A stretch of 64,000 nucleotides of DNA, from the NCBI RefSeq assembly GCF_029335485.1, contig NZ_JARJLM010000130.1, positions 1-64,000 of the forward strand, in the 5' to 3' direction. This stretch comes from Cupriavidus basilensis (GTDB lineage: Bacteria > Pseudomonadota > Gammaproteobacteria > Burkholderiales > Burkholderiaceae). The translations under genes and the position numbers were made by a program. Position 1 is the stretch's first letter; each line of letters starts with the position of its first letter. Positions 53,553 through 62,486 of this stretch are shown here, piece after piece. Below the pieces are notes generated by a model. It had not been told where the DNA came from, made no database searches, and saw only the letters and a program-made list of their open reading frames with translations.

Positions 53553-55043
53553 TCAGGACTTGCGCGGCACACCGCCAAGCAGCGCCGCCAGCGGGCGCTT
53601 GGGCGCGGGGCGGCCACGGCCAAAGGCGGCGGCATGGCTCTCCGTGACATCGGGCTGCGCGGCAGCGGCACCGCCGCTGGGCTCGTAGGGACGCGAGAAG
53701 AAGGGATCGTCGGACGGACGGAAGGCGTTGCGCGAGCTGGCCGGATCGTTCCGGCGCGGACGCGGCTCATCGCCTTCGCCGTTGGGGCGGGCGCGGCGCA
53801 CGTCGCTACGGGCACGGCGGCGTTCGCTCTCTTCCGCGCGGGCGTTGGCGCCGGTGGGGTCGAAACCTTCCAGCGGCGTGCGCGGGATATTGCGCTTGAG
53901 CAGTTTCTCGATATCGACCAGCAGGCGCTCGTCGGCCGGCACAAAGATCGACAGCGCGTCGCCGCTGGCGCCGGCGCGGCCGGTACGGCCGATGCGGTGA
54001 ACATAGTCTTCGGCGCTATACGGCAGGTCGAAGTTGATCACGCAAGGCATGTCGGGAATATCGAGGCCGCGGGCCGCAACGTCGGTGGCCACCAGTGCAT
54101 CGATATTGCCCTGCTTGAAGCCATCGAGCGTCTGCATGCGCTCGGTCTGGGTCTTGTCGCCGTGGATGGCGGCGGCGTTGATCCCTTCGCGCTCCAGATG
54201 GCGGGCCAGGCGCGAGCAGCCGATCTTGCTGTTGACGAAGACGATGCACTGGCGCGACAGCCCGTCGGCGGCGCGCTTCTTCAGCAAGTGCACGACCGCG
54301 GCCTGCTTGTGGCCGTCTTCGACCTGGAACACCGTCTGGCGCACGTTCTCGTTGGCCGAGTTGCTGCGCGCCACCTCGATGGTGACCGGCTGGCGCAGGT
54401 AGCTCGAAGCCAGGCGCTTGATCTCGGCCGAGAAAGTGGCGGAGAACAGCAGGGTCTGGCGCTGTGCCGGCAGCAGGTTGATGATGCGCTGCAGGTCAGG
54501 CAGGAAGCCCATGTCGAGCATGCGGTCGGCTTCGTCCAGCACCAGCATCTGCACCTGCGACAGGTTCACCGATTTCTGCTGCACGTGGTCGAGCAGGCGG
54601 CCCGGTGTCGCCACCAGGATTTCGACGCCGCGCCGCAGGGCCTCGGTTTGCGGATTCATGTCGACGCCGCCGAACACCACGGTGCTGCGCAGGTCCGTGA
54701 AGCGGGCATAGCGGGCCACGTTGTCGTAGACCTGGTCGGCCAGTTCGCGCGTGGGCGTCAGCATCAGGGCACGCACCGGATGGCGCGCCGGCGAAGCACT
54801 GGCATTGGACATCGGCAGCAGCCGCTGGATGATCGGCAGCGCGAAGCCGGCGGTCTTGCCGGTGCCGGTCTGGGCCGCGCCCATCACGTCCTTGCCCAGC
54901 AGCACCACGGGAATCGCCTGCGCCTGGATCGGCGTGGGCTTGGTATAGCCCTGCTCGGCCAGCGCGCGCTGGATGCGGGCGTCTAGCCCGAAGCTATCGA
55001 AGGTGATCTCGGGGGTGGTCTGGTCGGTGGTCGTAGTCGTCAT
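53553..55043 (-). CDS. rhlE: DEAD-box ATP-dependent RNA helicase RhlE
   Basis: A 496-residue helicase. Motifs are TFDSFGLDARIQRALAEQGY (Q-motif), AAQTGTGKT, PTRELADQV, VLDEADRMLDMGF, LFSATFS, ARGLDIPD and HRIGRTGRAGASG. A basic Arg/Pro-rich tail (about residue 385 onward) replaces the Gly-rich tail of the other helicase in the window. It likely acts in rRNA processing or mRNA decay. The ATG at 55043 begins MTTTTTDQTTPEITF. It is divergent from the flotillin operon. Confidence 0.95.
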   Translation of the reverse strand: MTTTTTDQTTPEITFDSFGLDARIQRALAEQGYTKPTPIQAQAIPVVLLGKDVMGAAQTGTGKTAGFALPIIQRLLPMSNASASPARHPVRALMLTPTRELADQVYDNVARYARFTDLRSTVVFGGVDMNPQTEALRRGVEILVATPGRLLDHVQQKSVNLSQVQMLVLDEADRMLDMGFLPDLQRIINLLPAQRQTLLFSATFSAEIKRLASSYLRQPVTIEVARSNSANENVRQTVFQVEDGHKQAAVVHLLKKRAADGLSRQCIVFVNSKIGCSRLARHLEREGINAAAIHGDKTQTERMQTLDGFKQGNIDALVATDVAARGLDIPDMPCVINFDLPYSAEDYVHRIGRTGRAGASGDALSIFVPADERLLVDIEKLLKRNIPRTPLEGFDPTGANARAEESERRRARSDVRRARPNGEGDEPRPRRNDPASSRNAFRPSDDPFFSRPYEPSGGAAAAQPDVTESHAAAFGRGRPAPKRPLAALLGGVPRKS

Positions 55044-55518
55044 GGTTTCCGTGTCTTGCAGGAGGCGAACCCGGCGCCAACGGACACGCGTCTTGAACCG
55101 AGCGGGGAAAGATCTGCGTATGGATTTAGGCCCGGCCGCGGGTGGCGCTGTGCCGCCGCGAACCGTCGCCTGTCCGTGCCTGTGGTGGGCGATTCCGCCG
55201 CGAGATCAATAGCTCATGTAAATCAAAGACTTAGATTGTAGCACCAGAGCCCCTCGGAAGGGTAGGCCGGGTGTGTCGGCTACGCCATTTTCAACCATCG
55301 GGGTTTCAACTTTGTGTCGCGCGCGCATCAGCTCCGCAAGCCGGGATAGCGTGGCCGCGCCAGCCAGGTATCCGCGCAGACATCGGGAGAGTCCGCGTAC
55401 CGAAGCCGCATCCCCTCGCGGCCTGGATTCCAATTGTCATTTTTTGCTTGCAAACGTATACAAACGATGACGAGTGACCTATGCTGGATGCGAGTGAGTC
55501 ATTCCCAGGCATATCCCG
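55044..55518. other. Intergenic region between rhlE and the PspA-flotillin operon
   Basis: About 475 bases with the divergent promoters. Short AT-rich elements occur near 55435-55475 (ATTTTTTGCTTGCAAACG, CGTATACAAACG), which may hold the operon promoter or an operator. I see no convincing ORF. The rhlE leader is the first 150-200 bases on the minus strand. Confidence 0.4.
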
Positions 55519-56013
55519 ATGCAAACCGTCTCCGTCCGTATCCCCGAAGAAGACCTCGCCTGGCTGGCCCGCATCCAGTTGCCTGGCGCCAGCAGCCCAA
55601 GCGACAAGATCCGGGCGCTGCTTGCCGACGCGCGCCGGCGCGCTGACGGTTCGTCCGACTACATCGGCTGCGTTTCGCTGCTGCGCGAGCAGGTGCGCCC
55701 GCTGCTGGAGGCCGCGCAGATCCTGGAGCAGGACCACCAGCAACATTCTGAAATCGTGCTGATGTTCGCCATGCAGCTACCGGAGCTGATGGCCAGCCTG
55801 ATAGCAGGCGTGCCGGCCGGCGACCAGGCAGCGGCCCGGGCGCGCGAGCTGGAGGCACGCCTGACCGCACGCGCCATGCGCATGCTGCTCGGCCTGCTGC
55901 GCCTGGCCGTGACCCAGCGCACCCCCGCCTATGACCCCACCGTGCTGGACGCTTATGTACCGGAAGTGTTAGAACTGGCAACATTGATTAAAAATGCGCG
56001 GCGAACAAGCTGA
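55519..56013 (+). CDS. Small protein with ribbon-helix-helix-like start, head of PspA operon
   Basis: A 164-residue protein I do not recognise by family. The first 40 residues (MQTVSVRIPEEDLAWLARIQ, then SPSDKIRALLADARRR) resemble a ribbon-helix-helix fold. The rest is helical and amphipathic (REQVRPLLEAAQILEQDHQQ). It lies 61 nt upstream of pspA in the same direction, so it may be a regulator or accessory protein of the operon. A DNA-binding role is inference. The ribosome site is weak. Confidence 0.55.
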   Translation: MQTVSVRIPEEDLAWLARIQLPGASSPSDKIRALLADARRRADGSSDYIGCVSLLREQVRPLLEAAQILEQDHQQHSEIVLMFAMQLPELMASLIAGVPAGDQAAARARELEARLTARAMRMLLGLLRLAVTQRTPAYDPTVLDAYVPEVLELATLIKNARRTS

Positions 56014-56074
56014 TTTCATCTCTGCCGCGCCGCCGCCAGCGCGGCGCCTGATCGATGCACAGAGGAACCACACC

Positions 56075-56761
56075 ATGACGACCGAAGGCCTGGGTAACCG
56101 TGTAAAACGACTGCTGACCGCCAATGTGCACGCGCTGGTCAGTTCGCTGGAGAGCCGCACACCGCAAGCCGTGCTCGAGCAGTACCTGCGCGAATTCGAC
56201 GACGTGATCGCGCAGGCGCGGGTGGCACTCGGCCAGCAGGAGGCCGCCAAGCACCAGGCCGCCAAGGCAATCGCGCGGATCAACAACGAGATCGAGCGGC
56301 TTGACGAACAGGTGGCGGTCGCGCTGAATCGTGGCGACGAGGCTGCGGCGCGCGCGGGAACCGAGCGCCAGATCGACCTGGAGGACCAGCTCGGCACGCT
56401 CAACACCAGCCTGCAGGAAGCGGTGGAAAAGTCCACTGCGACCGAGTCCGACCTGCTTGGCCTGCGCGCCAAGCGTGCCGAGATGGAACAGGCGCTGGCC
56501 GGCATGATCGCCGCGCACGCCGCCGGGCATGCCGGCGGCGGCGGCGGTGGGCCCGCGTTCAACGCCGGCGTGCGCGCCGAACAGCTCGAGCAAGGCTTCA
56601 ACCGCACCATGACCAGCGCCACCGGCGTAGCGGGACTGGGGGTTGGCCGTTCGGGTGCCGACGCCTCCCTGCTCAAGCGACTGGAGACATTGCACAGGGA
56701 GCAGCGCATCGATGAGCGGCTGGAACGCCTGAAGGCCGGACGCGACGGCAACCGCTCCTGA
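56075..56761 (+). CDS. PspA/IM30 family protein
   Basis: A 228-residue, almost wholly helical protein of the PspA/IM30/Vipp1 (ESCRT-III-like) family. It has the N-terminal amphipathic-helix start MTTEGLGNRVKRLLTANVHA, the long coiled coil (EFDDVIAQARVALGQQEAAK), and a Gly-rich break (about residues 180-190) before the C-terminal helices. It would bind stressed membranes from the cytosol. AGAGGA precedes the ATG. It is the second gene of the operon ending in flotillin. Confidence 0.85.
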   Translation: MTTEGLGNRVKRLLTANVHALVSSLESRTPQAVLEQYLREFDDVIAQARVALGQQEAAKHQAAKAIARINNEIERLDEQVAVALNRGDEAAARAGTERQIDLEDQLGTLNTSLQEAVEKSTATESDLLGLRAKRAEMEQALAGMIAAHAAGHAGGGGGGPAFNAGVRAEQLEQGFNRTMTSATGVAGLGVGRSGADASLLKRLETLHREQRIDERLERLKAGRDGNRS

Positions 56762-56825
56762 GCCGGCGGACGACCTGCGCCGGCCCAGCCCATCCCGACC
56801 GATTCAGCACAACAAGAAAGCCGAA

Positions 56826-57485
56826 ATGAATCAGCTGTTATTGCCGGGCAATGCCCCGTTCGTGGTCGCGATTGGACTGATGATGGTGATCGGCATGCTG
56901 GAGGCACTGGCCATGCTGCTTGGCTTCGGCCTGTCGCAGCATGCCGACAGCTTCCTCGTCACCCACTTTGCCATCGACCACACCGACGCCGCAACTGCGG
57001 ATGCAGGTGCGGTCGGCCAGTTCCTCGGCTGGCTGCATGTGGGACGCGTGCCGCTGCTGATGCTGGTGGTGCTGTTCCTGATGGGCTTCGCCATCGTCGG
57101 GCTGGTCCTGCAATGGGCAATGGGAGCAGTAGCCGGCCATCTCTTGCCGGTGCCCATTGCGGTGGGGCTGGCCACCCTCGGCGCCCTGCCCTTCGTCAGG
57201 CAGACCGGCGCCCTGGTGGCACGCTACTTCCCGCAGGACGAATCATCCGCGGTATCCGAACTCGATTTCGTCGGCCGCGTCGCCCAGGTCACCGTCGGCG
57301 AAGCGGCCGCCGGCAATCCGGCGGAGGCGCGGCTGATGGACGAGTACGGGCAGCCCCACTATATCCGCGTCGAACCGGACCAGCCGGACCAGCGCTTCCC
57401 GCGCGGCGAAAGCGTGCTGATCGTCGCGCGCGTGTCGGGCACCCTGTACCGCGTCATCGCCAACCCGCGGCCCGACCTGCTGTAG
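56826..57485 (+). CDS. YqiJ-type membrane protein with OB-fold (NfeD-like) domain
   Basis: A 219-residue protein with several N-terminal hydrophobic helices (FVVAIGLMMVIGMLEALAML, LLMLVVLFLMGFAIVGLVLQ). The C-terminal hydrophilic domain of about 80 residues resembles the OB fold of NfeD/YqiJ proteins (FVGRVAQVTVGEAAAGNPAE, GESVLIVARVSGTLYRVI). YqiJ-type proteins are encoded with flotillins and are thought to organise membrane domains. It is the gene directly before the flotillin gene. Confidence 0.82.
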   Translation: MNQLLLPGNAPFVVAIGLMMVIGMLEALAMLLGFGLSQHADSFLVTHFAIDHTDAATADAGAVGQFLGWLHVGRVPLLMLVVLFLMGFAIVGLVLQWAMGAVAGHLLPVPIAVGLATLGALPFVRQTGALVARYFPQDESSAVSELDFVGRVAQVTVGEAAAGNPAEARLMDEYGQPHYIRVEPDQPDQRFPRGESVLIVARVSGTLYRVIANPRPDLL

Positions 57486-57551
57486 CCCGCCGGCCCGCGG
57501 CCTTGCCTTTCCACGATTTTTTCCTAGTCAAAAAGGAGCGTCAGAACCAAT

Positions 57552-59384
57552 ATGGATTCCATCATCTTCTGGGGTGTCATCGGCCTGGCCGGCGTGATCG
57601 GCGTGTGCATCATCGGCTTGATCTTCTCGCGCCTGTACACCCGCGCATCCGCCGAACGCGCCTTCGTGCGTACCGGCCTGGGCGGGCAAAAGGTGATCAT
57701 GAGCGGCGGCGCCATCGTGTTGCCGGTATTCCATGAAATCATCCCGATCAATATGAATACGCTCAAGCTCGAGGTCAGCCGCGCCTCGCGCGACAGCCTC
57801 ATCACCAAGGACCGCATGCGGGTCGACGTGGTGGTGGCCTTCTTCGTGCGCGTCAAACCCACCGTGGAAGGCGTTTCCACCGCCGCGCAAACGCTGGGCC
57901 AGCGCACGCTGGCGCCGGAAAGCCTGCGCGCGCTGGTCGACGACAAGTTCGTCGACGCGCTGCGCTCCACCGCCGCGCAGATGAGCATGCAGGACCTGCA
58001 GGACGCGCGCGAGCAGTTCGTGCAGGGCGTGCAGAACACGGTCGCCGAAGACCTGGGCAAGAACGGCCTGGAACTGGAAAGCGTATCGCTCACCAACTTC
58101 AACCAGACCTCGAAGGAATTCTTCGATCCCAACAACGCCTTCGATGCCGAGGGCCTGACCAAGCTCACGCAGGAAACCGAGCGCCGCCGCAAGGAGCGCA
58201 ACGAGGTCGAGCAGGACACCGAGGTCTCGGTGCGCGAGAAGAACCGCGACGCCCTGGCCAAGAAGCTGGGGATCGAGCAGCAGGAATCGTTCATGAAGCT
58301 CGAACAGGAACAGCAGGTGAAGACCCGCACCGCCGAGCAGAACGCACGCATTGCCTCCTACGAAGCCGAGCGCCGGCAGGAAGCCGAACAGAGCCGCATT
58401 ACCGCCGAGCGCCAGGTACAGGAGTCCGAGATCCAGCGCGAACAGGCTGTGCGCACGCGCAAGGTGGAAGCCGAGCGCGACGTGCGGGTCAAGGAAATCG
58501 AGCAACAGCGCGTCACCCAGATGGCGGCCATCGAGCAGGCCAAGGTGACGGAGATCGCCGAGCAGGAAAAGGCCATCGTGATCGCCTCCAAATCGGAAGC
58601 GCAGTCCCAGGCGCAGGGCCGCGCCAACGAGGCGCTGGCCGAAGCGGTCAAGGCAGAGCAGATGGTGGAGACCACGCGGCGCACCGCCGAAGCGGACCGG
58701 GCCAAGCAGGTGGCCCTGATCGAGGCCGCGCAGGAGGCCGAGACCCAGGCCGTGCACGTCACCACGCAGGCACGCGCCGAACGCGAGGCGGCACAGATGC
58801 AGGCCATGGCCATTGTCGAACTGGCCGAGGCGGCACGCAAGAAGGGCCTGGCGGAAGCGGAAGCGCAGCGCGCGCTCAACGACGCCATCAACGCGCTCTC
58901 GTCGGACCAGACCAGCCTGAAATTCAAGCTGGCGCTCTTGCAGGCGCTGCCCGGCGTGATCCAGCAGACCGTCGAGCCCATGAAGGCGATTGATGGCATC
59001 AAGATCATCCAGGTCGACGGCCTGAACCGCGGCGGTGCCGCATCCGGGTCGGGAGACGCCGGCAACGGCAACGGCGGCGGCAATGGCAACGGCAATCTTG
59101 CCGAGCAGGCGATGTCGGCCGCGCTGTCGTACCGCGCGCATGCGCCGCTGATCGATTCGCTGCTGAAGGAGGTGGGATTGTCCGGCGGCTCGCTGCAGGG
59201 ACTGGTCCCAGGCCTGGCGGCGGCTCCGCATCCGGAAGCAACGGCGGCGCATCAGCAGGCAACGGCTCCGCGCCTGGAGGCAACGGCGCCGCATCATGAC
59301 AACAATGCCGATGTGTTGCCGCTGACGCATGCAGACTACGCTGCGGGCACGCCGAAGATCGGCCCCGCAAGCACCGCAGGCTAA
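57552..59384 (+). CDS. Flotillin-like (SPFH domain) protein, YqiK type
   Basis: A 610-residue protein. One N-terminal membrane segment (FWGVIGLAGVIGVCIIGLIF) precedes an SPFH domain (about residues 40-230, GGQKVIMSGGAIVLPVFHEI, FFVRVKPTVEGVS). A long EA-rich coiled coil (about 230-430), typical of flotillins, follows. The C-terminal end has a Gly/Asn stretch and three 7-residue EATA repeats. It likely forms large membrane-microdomain oligomers. A bidirectional terminator follows. Confidence 0.92.
   Translation: MDSIIFWGVIGLAGVIGVCIIGLIFSRLYTRASAERAFVRTGLGGQKVIMSGGAIVLPVFHEIIPINMNTLKLEVSRASRDSLITKDRMRVDVVVAFFVRVKPTVEGVSTAAQTLGQRTLAPESLRALVDDKFVDALRSTAAQMSMQDLQDAREQFVQGVQNTVAEDLGKNGLELESVSLTNFNQTSKEFFDPNNAFDAEGLTKLTQETERRRKERNEVEQDTEVSVREKNRDALAKKLGIEQQESFMKLEQEQQVKTRTAEQNARIASYEAERRQEAEQSRITAERQVQESEIQREQAVRTRKVEAERDVRVKEIEQQRVTQMAAIEQAKVTEIAEQEKAIVIASKSEAQSQAQGRANEALAEAVKAEQMVETTRRTAEADRAKQVALIEAAQEAETQAVHVTTQARAEREAAQMQAMAIVELAEAARKKGLAEAEAQRALNDAINALSSDQTSLKFKLALLQALPGVIQQTVEPMKAIDGIKIIQVDGLNRGGAASGSGDAGNGNGGGNGNGNLAEQAMSAALSYRAHAPLIDSLLKEVGLSGGSLQGLVPGLAAAPHPEATAAHQQATAPRLEATAPHHDNNADVLPLTHADYAAGTPKIGPASTAG
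59226..59288 (+). repeat. Three 21-bp tandem repeats in the flotillin gene
   Basis: Three in-frame units encode PHPEATA, AHQQATA and PRLEATA. Each unit is 21 bp, with the core gca-acg-gc(g/t) constant and the other codons varied. The array may vary in copy number between strains and lies in the tail after the coiled coil. Confidence 0.75.
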
Positions 59385-59403
59385 CCGCTGCCAGGCAAAA
59401 GAA

Positions 59404-59433
59404 AAGGCCGGACAACCCCGCATGTCCGGCCTT
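59404..59433. terminator. Bidirectional Rho-independent terminator
   Basis: AAGGCCGGACA (59404-59414) pairs with TGTCCGGCCTT (59423-59433). On the minus strand TTCTTTT follows, so it best ends the Bug gene transcript; it also follows the flotillin gene on the plus strand. Confidence 0.85.
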
Positions 59434-59497
59434 CCCCCACTACAGATCCAGTCCTGGCTGGCGCCAGTAGAGACCATCGCCGATCGATGCCGTCGTC

Positions 59498-60496
59498 TCA
59501 GTCGCTCTTGATACCGTTGTCCTGGATCACCTTGCCCCACTTCTTGTAGTCGTTGCGCATGCGCGCGGCCAGCTGCTCGGGCGGCTGGTAGGCCGCGACC
59601 GTGCCGGCGCCCAGCATCTTTTCCTGCACCACGGGATCGGCCAGCGCGGCCTTGAGTTCGGCCGACAATCTGGCGATCACGTCCTTGGGCGTGCCGGCGG
59701 GGGCCAGCAAGCCGCCCCAGGCGGTTGCCTCGAAGCCGGGGAAGCCCTGCTCCGCTACTGTCTTCACATCGGGCGTAAAGCTCACGCGCCTGGCCGAGCC
59801 TACCGCGATGGGCCGCAGCTTGCCGGCCTTGATATGCGGCAGCGCCGCGATCATGTCCGAGAACATCATTGGCACCTGTCCGGCCAGCAAATCCGAGATC
59901 GCCGGCGCGCTGCCCTTGTAGGGCACATGCTGGACATCGAAACGCCCCAGGTTCTTGAGCAGCTCCGTGGACAGGTGGCCAAAGCTGCCATTGCCGGCGC
60001 TGGTGTAGTTGAGCGCGCCAGGCCGGGCCTTGGCGCGGGCGATGTATTGCTGCAGGTCCGTCACGTCGGGCATGGCCTGCGGATTGACCACCATCACGAT
60101 GGGCAGGTCATAGGCGGCACCGACCGGCGTGAAATCCTTGAAGATGTCGTAGCCCTTGCGGCTGATCAGGTGCGGCGCCAGCAGCGTGGGCGTGGCCAGC
60201 ACCATCAGGGTGTAGCCATCCGGCACGCTCTTGGCGACCGCCTCCGCGCCGATCGTGCCGGAGGCGCCCGGGCGGTTGTCCACCACCACTGTCTGCTTGA
60301 GCGATTCACCCATTTTCTGGCCGATGATGCGTGCGGCGGTATCGGTCGGGCCGCCCGGCGGGAACGGCACGACAAGGCGGATCGGCTTGGAGGGATAGGC
60401 CTGCGCGAATGCTTGCGATGCGCACAGCGGCAGCGCGGCAACCAGGAGGGCCGCGCCTGCGCGGCGCGTGAAAGTACGACGGCTTGTCTTCTGCAT
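59498..60496 (-). CDS. Bug-family tripartite tricarboxylate transporter substrate-binding protein
   Basis: A 332-residue periplasmic protein with a signal peptide of about 30 residues (SRRTFTRRAGAALLVAALP, cleavage near AFA-QAYPSKP). The mature domain starts YPSKPIRLVVPFPPGGPTDT, the Bug hallmark, with later AEAVAKSVPDGYTL and FEATAWGGLLAPAGTP. Many Bug genes are orphan, with no TctA/B genes nearby; this one is next to a CoA-transferase, hinting at a carboxylic acid ligand. The ligand is unknown. Confidence 0.93.
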   Translation of the reverse strand: MQKTSRRTFTRRAGAALLVAALPLCASQAFAQAYPSKPIRLVVPFPPGGPTDTAARIIGQKMGESLKQTVVVDNRPGASGTIGAEAVAKSVPDGYTLMVLATPTLLAPHLISRKGYDIFKDFTPVGAAYDLPIVMVVNPQAMPDVTDLQQYIARAKARPGALNYTSAGNGSFGHLSTELLKNLGRFDVQHVPYKGSAPAISDLLAGQVPMMFSDMIAALPHIKAGKLRPIAVGSARRVSFTPDVKTVAEQGFPGFEATAWGGLLAPAGTPKDVIARLSAELKAALADPVVQEKMLGAGTVAAYQPPEQLAARMRNDYKKWGKVIQDNGIKSD

Positions 60497-60684
60497 GATG
60501 GGTATGAAACGGTATCCAGCAATGACGCGTGCCGGCTCAACAGCCCCCGCGCGCGTCGGCGATCCAGCAAACTAACGGGAAAGACAGGACAAAGCTTCGA
60601 TGGCCTCCTCCATGACCGGTCACGGCCGGTCTTATCGTTTTTGGACGGCAAACCGGCTGGCATGCGCCCGCCGGCTTCAGGGTG

Positions 60685-62307
60685 TCAGAGCTTCAGCGGG
60701 CCGGGGCGGAACAGCCGCGCGTCCATGACGCGCAGGTCGGCCGCCACCGTGACCGGCGTGGCGCACTGATCCAGCACATCGCGCTGCAGGTCAATGCCGG
60801 GCGCGATCTCGATCAGCGTCAGGCACTCGGCGCCAATCGCATCGGGCCGCATCTCGAACACCGCACGCTCGGTGATGTAGAGCACGGGGATGCCCAGCGA
60901 GGCCACGTAGGGACCGTTGAAACTGAGATGCGAAACCTGCGGCACGATCTTCTTGACGCAGCCCTCGCGCACGATGCGCAGGGCGCCATCCTCGGCGCAC
61001 GCCTCGAGGCCGCCGGCGGTAAGCGTGCCGACGAACACCACGGCCTTGGCACTCTGCGTGATATTGATAAAGCCGCCGACACCGGCGATCAGGGCGTTGT
61101 CGCCTTCGCCGAACTTGCTGACATTGACGTTGCCATGCCCGTCCAGCTCGGCCAGCCCGAGGATGGCGAGATCGATGCCCCCGCCCTCGTAGAAATCGAA
61201 CTGCGCCGGCTGGTCGACCACCGCCTCCGGATAAGCCGAGGCGCCAAAGCTGAGGCCATCGGCCGGCGTGCCGCCGATCGGGCCGGCCTCAACAGTCAAG
61301 GTGAAGCCGTCGAGGCCGGCTTGCGCCGCCAGCATGCCGACGGCGGCAGGCATGCCGACCCCCAGGTTCACCACGCGCGGCTGCCGGCGCGCCAGTTCCA
61401 GCACCGCGCGGCGCTGCACGATGGTACGGGCGTCAAGCGCGGGGGCTGCAGCCGGTGCGGCCGCGGCACTCGCTGTCTCGCCCTGCCACGGCGCGATATA
61501 GGCCGGGTTGAATGACTCGGCGAACGTCATCTGGTGATGCGCCGGGTCCGTGCTGACCACCACGTAGTCGACCAGGATGCCGGGCACATGGATGGCGTGC
61601 AGGTTGTCGTGACGATCCACCAGCGACTCCACTTGCGCGATCACGATGCCACCCGAATTGTGGGCCGCCTGCGCCATCGCCAGCAGTTCGTGATGAAAGG
61701 CCTCGCGGTGCGTGCTCAGGTTGCCGCGGCTGTCGGCCGCGGTGCAGCGGATCAGCGCGCAGTGGATCGGGAAGCTTGGATAGAACAGGTATTCGTCGCC
61801 ACGAAACTCGATCGCCTCGACCCAGTTGGCGCGGTTCCCGGCGATCGCCTGCTGCGCGCTGCGGTTGATCGCGCCGCCATGGTAGCGGCTGTCCTGTGCC
61901 GTGCGCGGATCGACGAAGGTGTGCAGGCCGATCCTCGTCATCACGCCAGGCTTGCCGCCGGCGATGGCACGGTACAAGTGCGTCAGCACACCCTGCGGCA
62001 GGTTGTAGCCCTCGCACTGCTCGGCCATGGCCAGCGCCGCCAGCCGCGTGGCGGAACGCCAGTGCCCGCCGACGATACGGCCGGTCATGCCGGCATTGCC
62101 AAAGTGGTTGACCCCGCGCGCGCCCTGGTCGCCCTGCCCCGCCGAATACACCAGCGTCAGGTCGCGCGGCATGCCGCTGTCCAGGAAGCGCCGCTCGAGC
62201 GCCTCCGTCACGGCCTCGGCATGCCCGGCCCCGACAAAACCGGCACTGGCCACGGTCCATTGGGATTGCACGAGCGCAGCGGCCTGCTGCGCGCTGATGA
62301 CCTTCAT
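60685..62307 (-). CDS. Acyl-CoA:carboxylate CoA-transferase (family I, alpha-beta fused)
   Basis: A 540-residue fused CoA-transferase of the propionate/acetate/malonate type. N- and C-terminal halves correspond to alpha and beta subunits. The C-terminal active-site Glu lies in LTVEAGPIGGTPADG (around residue 350). It moves CoA between acyl-CoA and a free acid. The ATG at 62307 (MKVISAQQAAAL) has GGAGA upstream, better than 62319. It is divergent from an IclR regulator, with the Bug gene next on the same strand. Confidence 0.9.
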   Translation of the reverse strand: MKVISAQQAAALVQSQWTVASAGFVGAGHAEAVTEALERRFLDSGMPRDLTLVYSAGQGDQGARGVNHFGNAGMTGRIVGGHWRSATRLAALAMAEQCEGYNLPQGVLTHLYRAIAGGKPGVMTRIGLHTFVDPRTAQDSRYHGGAINRSAQQAIAGNRANWVEAIEFRGDEYLFYPSFPIHCALIRCTAADSRGNLSTHREAFHHELLAMAQAAHNSGGIVIAQVESLVDRHDNLHAIHVPGILVDYVVVSTDPAHHQMTFAESFNPAYIAPWQGETASAAAAPAAAPALDARTIVQRRAVLELARRQPRVVNLGVGMPAAVGMLAAQAGLDGFTLTVEAGPIGGTPADGLSFGASAYPEAVVDQPAQFDFYEGGGIDLAILGLAELDGHGNVNVSKFGEGDNALIAGVGGFINITQSAKAVVFVGTLTAGGLEACAEDGALRIVREGCVKKIVPQVSHLSFNGPYVASLGIPVLYITERAVFEMRPDAIGAECLTLIEIAPGIDLQRDVLDQCATPVTVAADLRVMDARLFRPGPLKL

Positions 62308-62378
62308 GGCTGTCTCCATCGTATTCTTTTCGCCGGCCGCATGGCGGCGGGCTGGTTGGCCCGCGTTGCGTCTCACCA

Positions 62379-62406
62379 CGTTTTGCGAACATTTGTTCGC
62401 AAAACG
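62379..62406. promoter_or_regulatory. Perfect 12-bp palindrome, candidate IclR operator
   Basis: CGTTTTGCGAAC (62379-62390) is repeated as its exact reverse complement GTTCGCAAAACG (62395-62406) with a 4-bp ATTT centre. It lies between the divergent CoA-transferase and IclR genes, 72 bp upstream of the CoA-transferase ATG. Confidence 0.75.
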
Positions 62407-62486
62407 CATATCATACGGAGTCATGCCGGCATCGCGCAAGTACGTTCAGCGCACTAGAATCACGCTATTTCCTCCACTCTCCGCCA

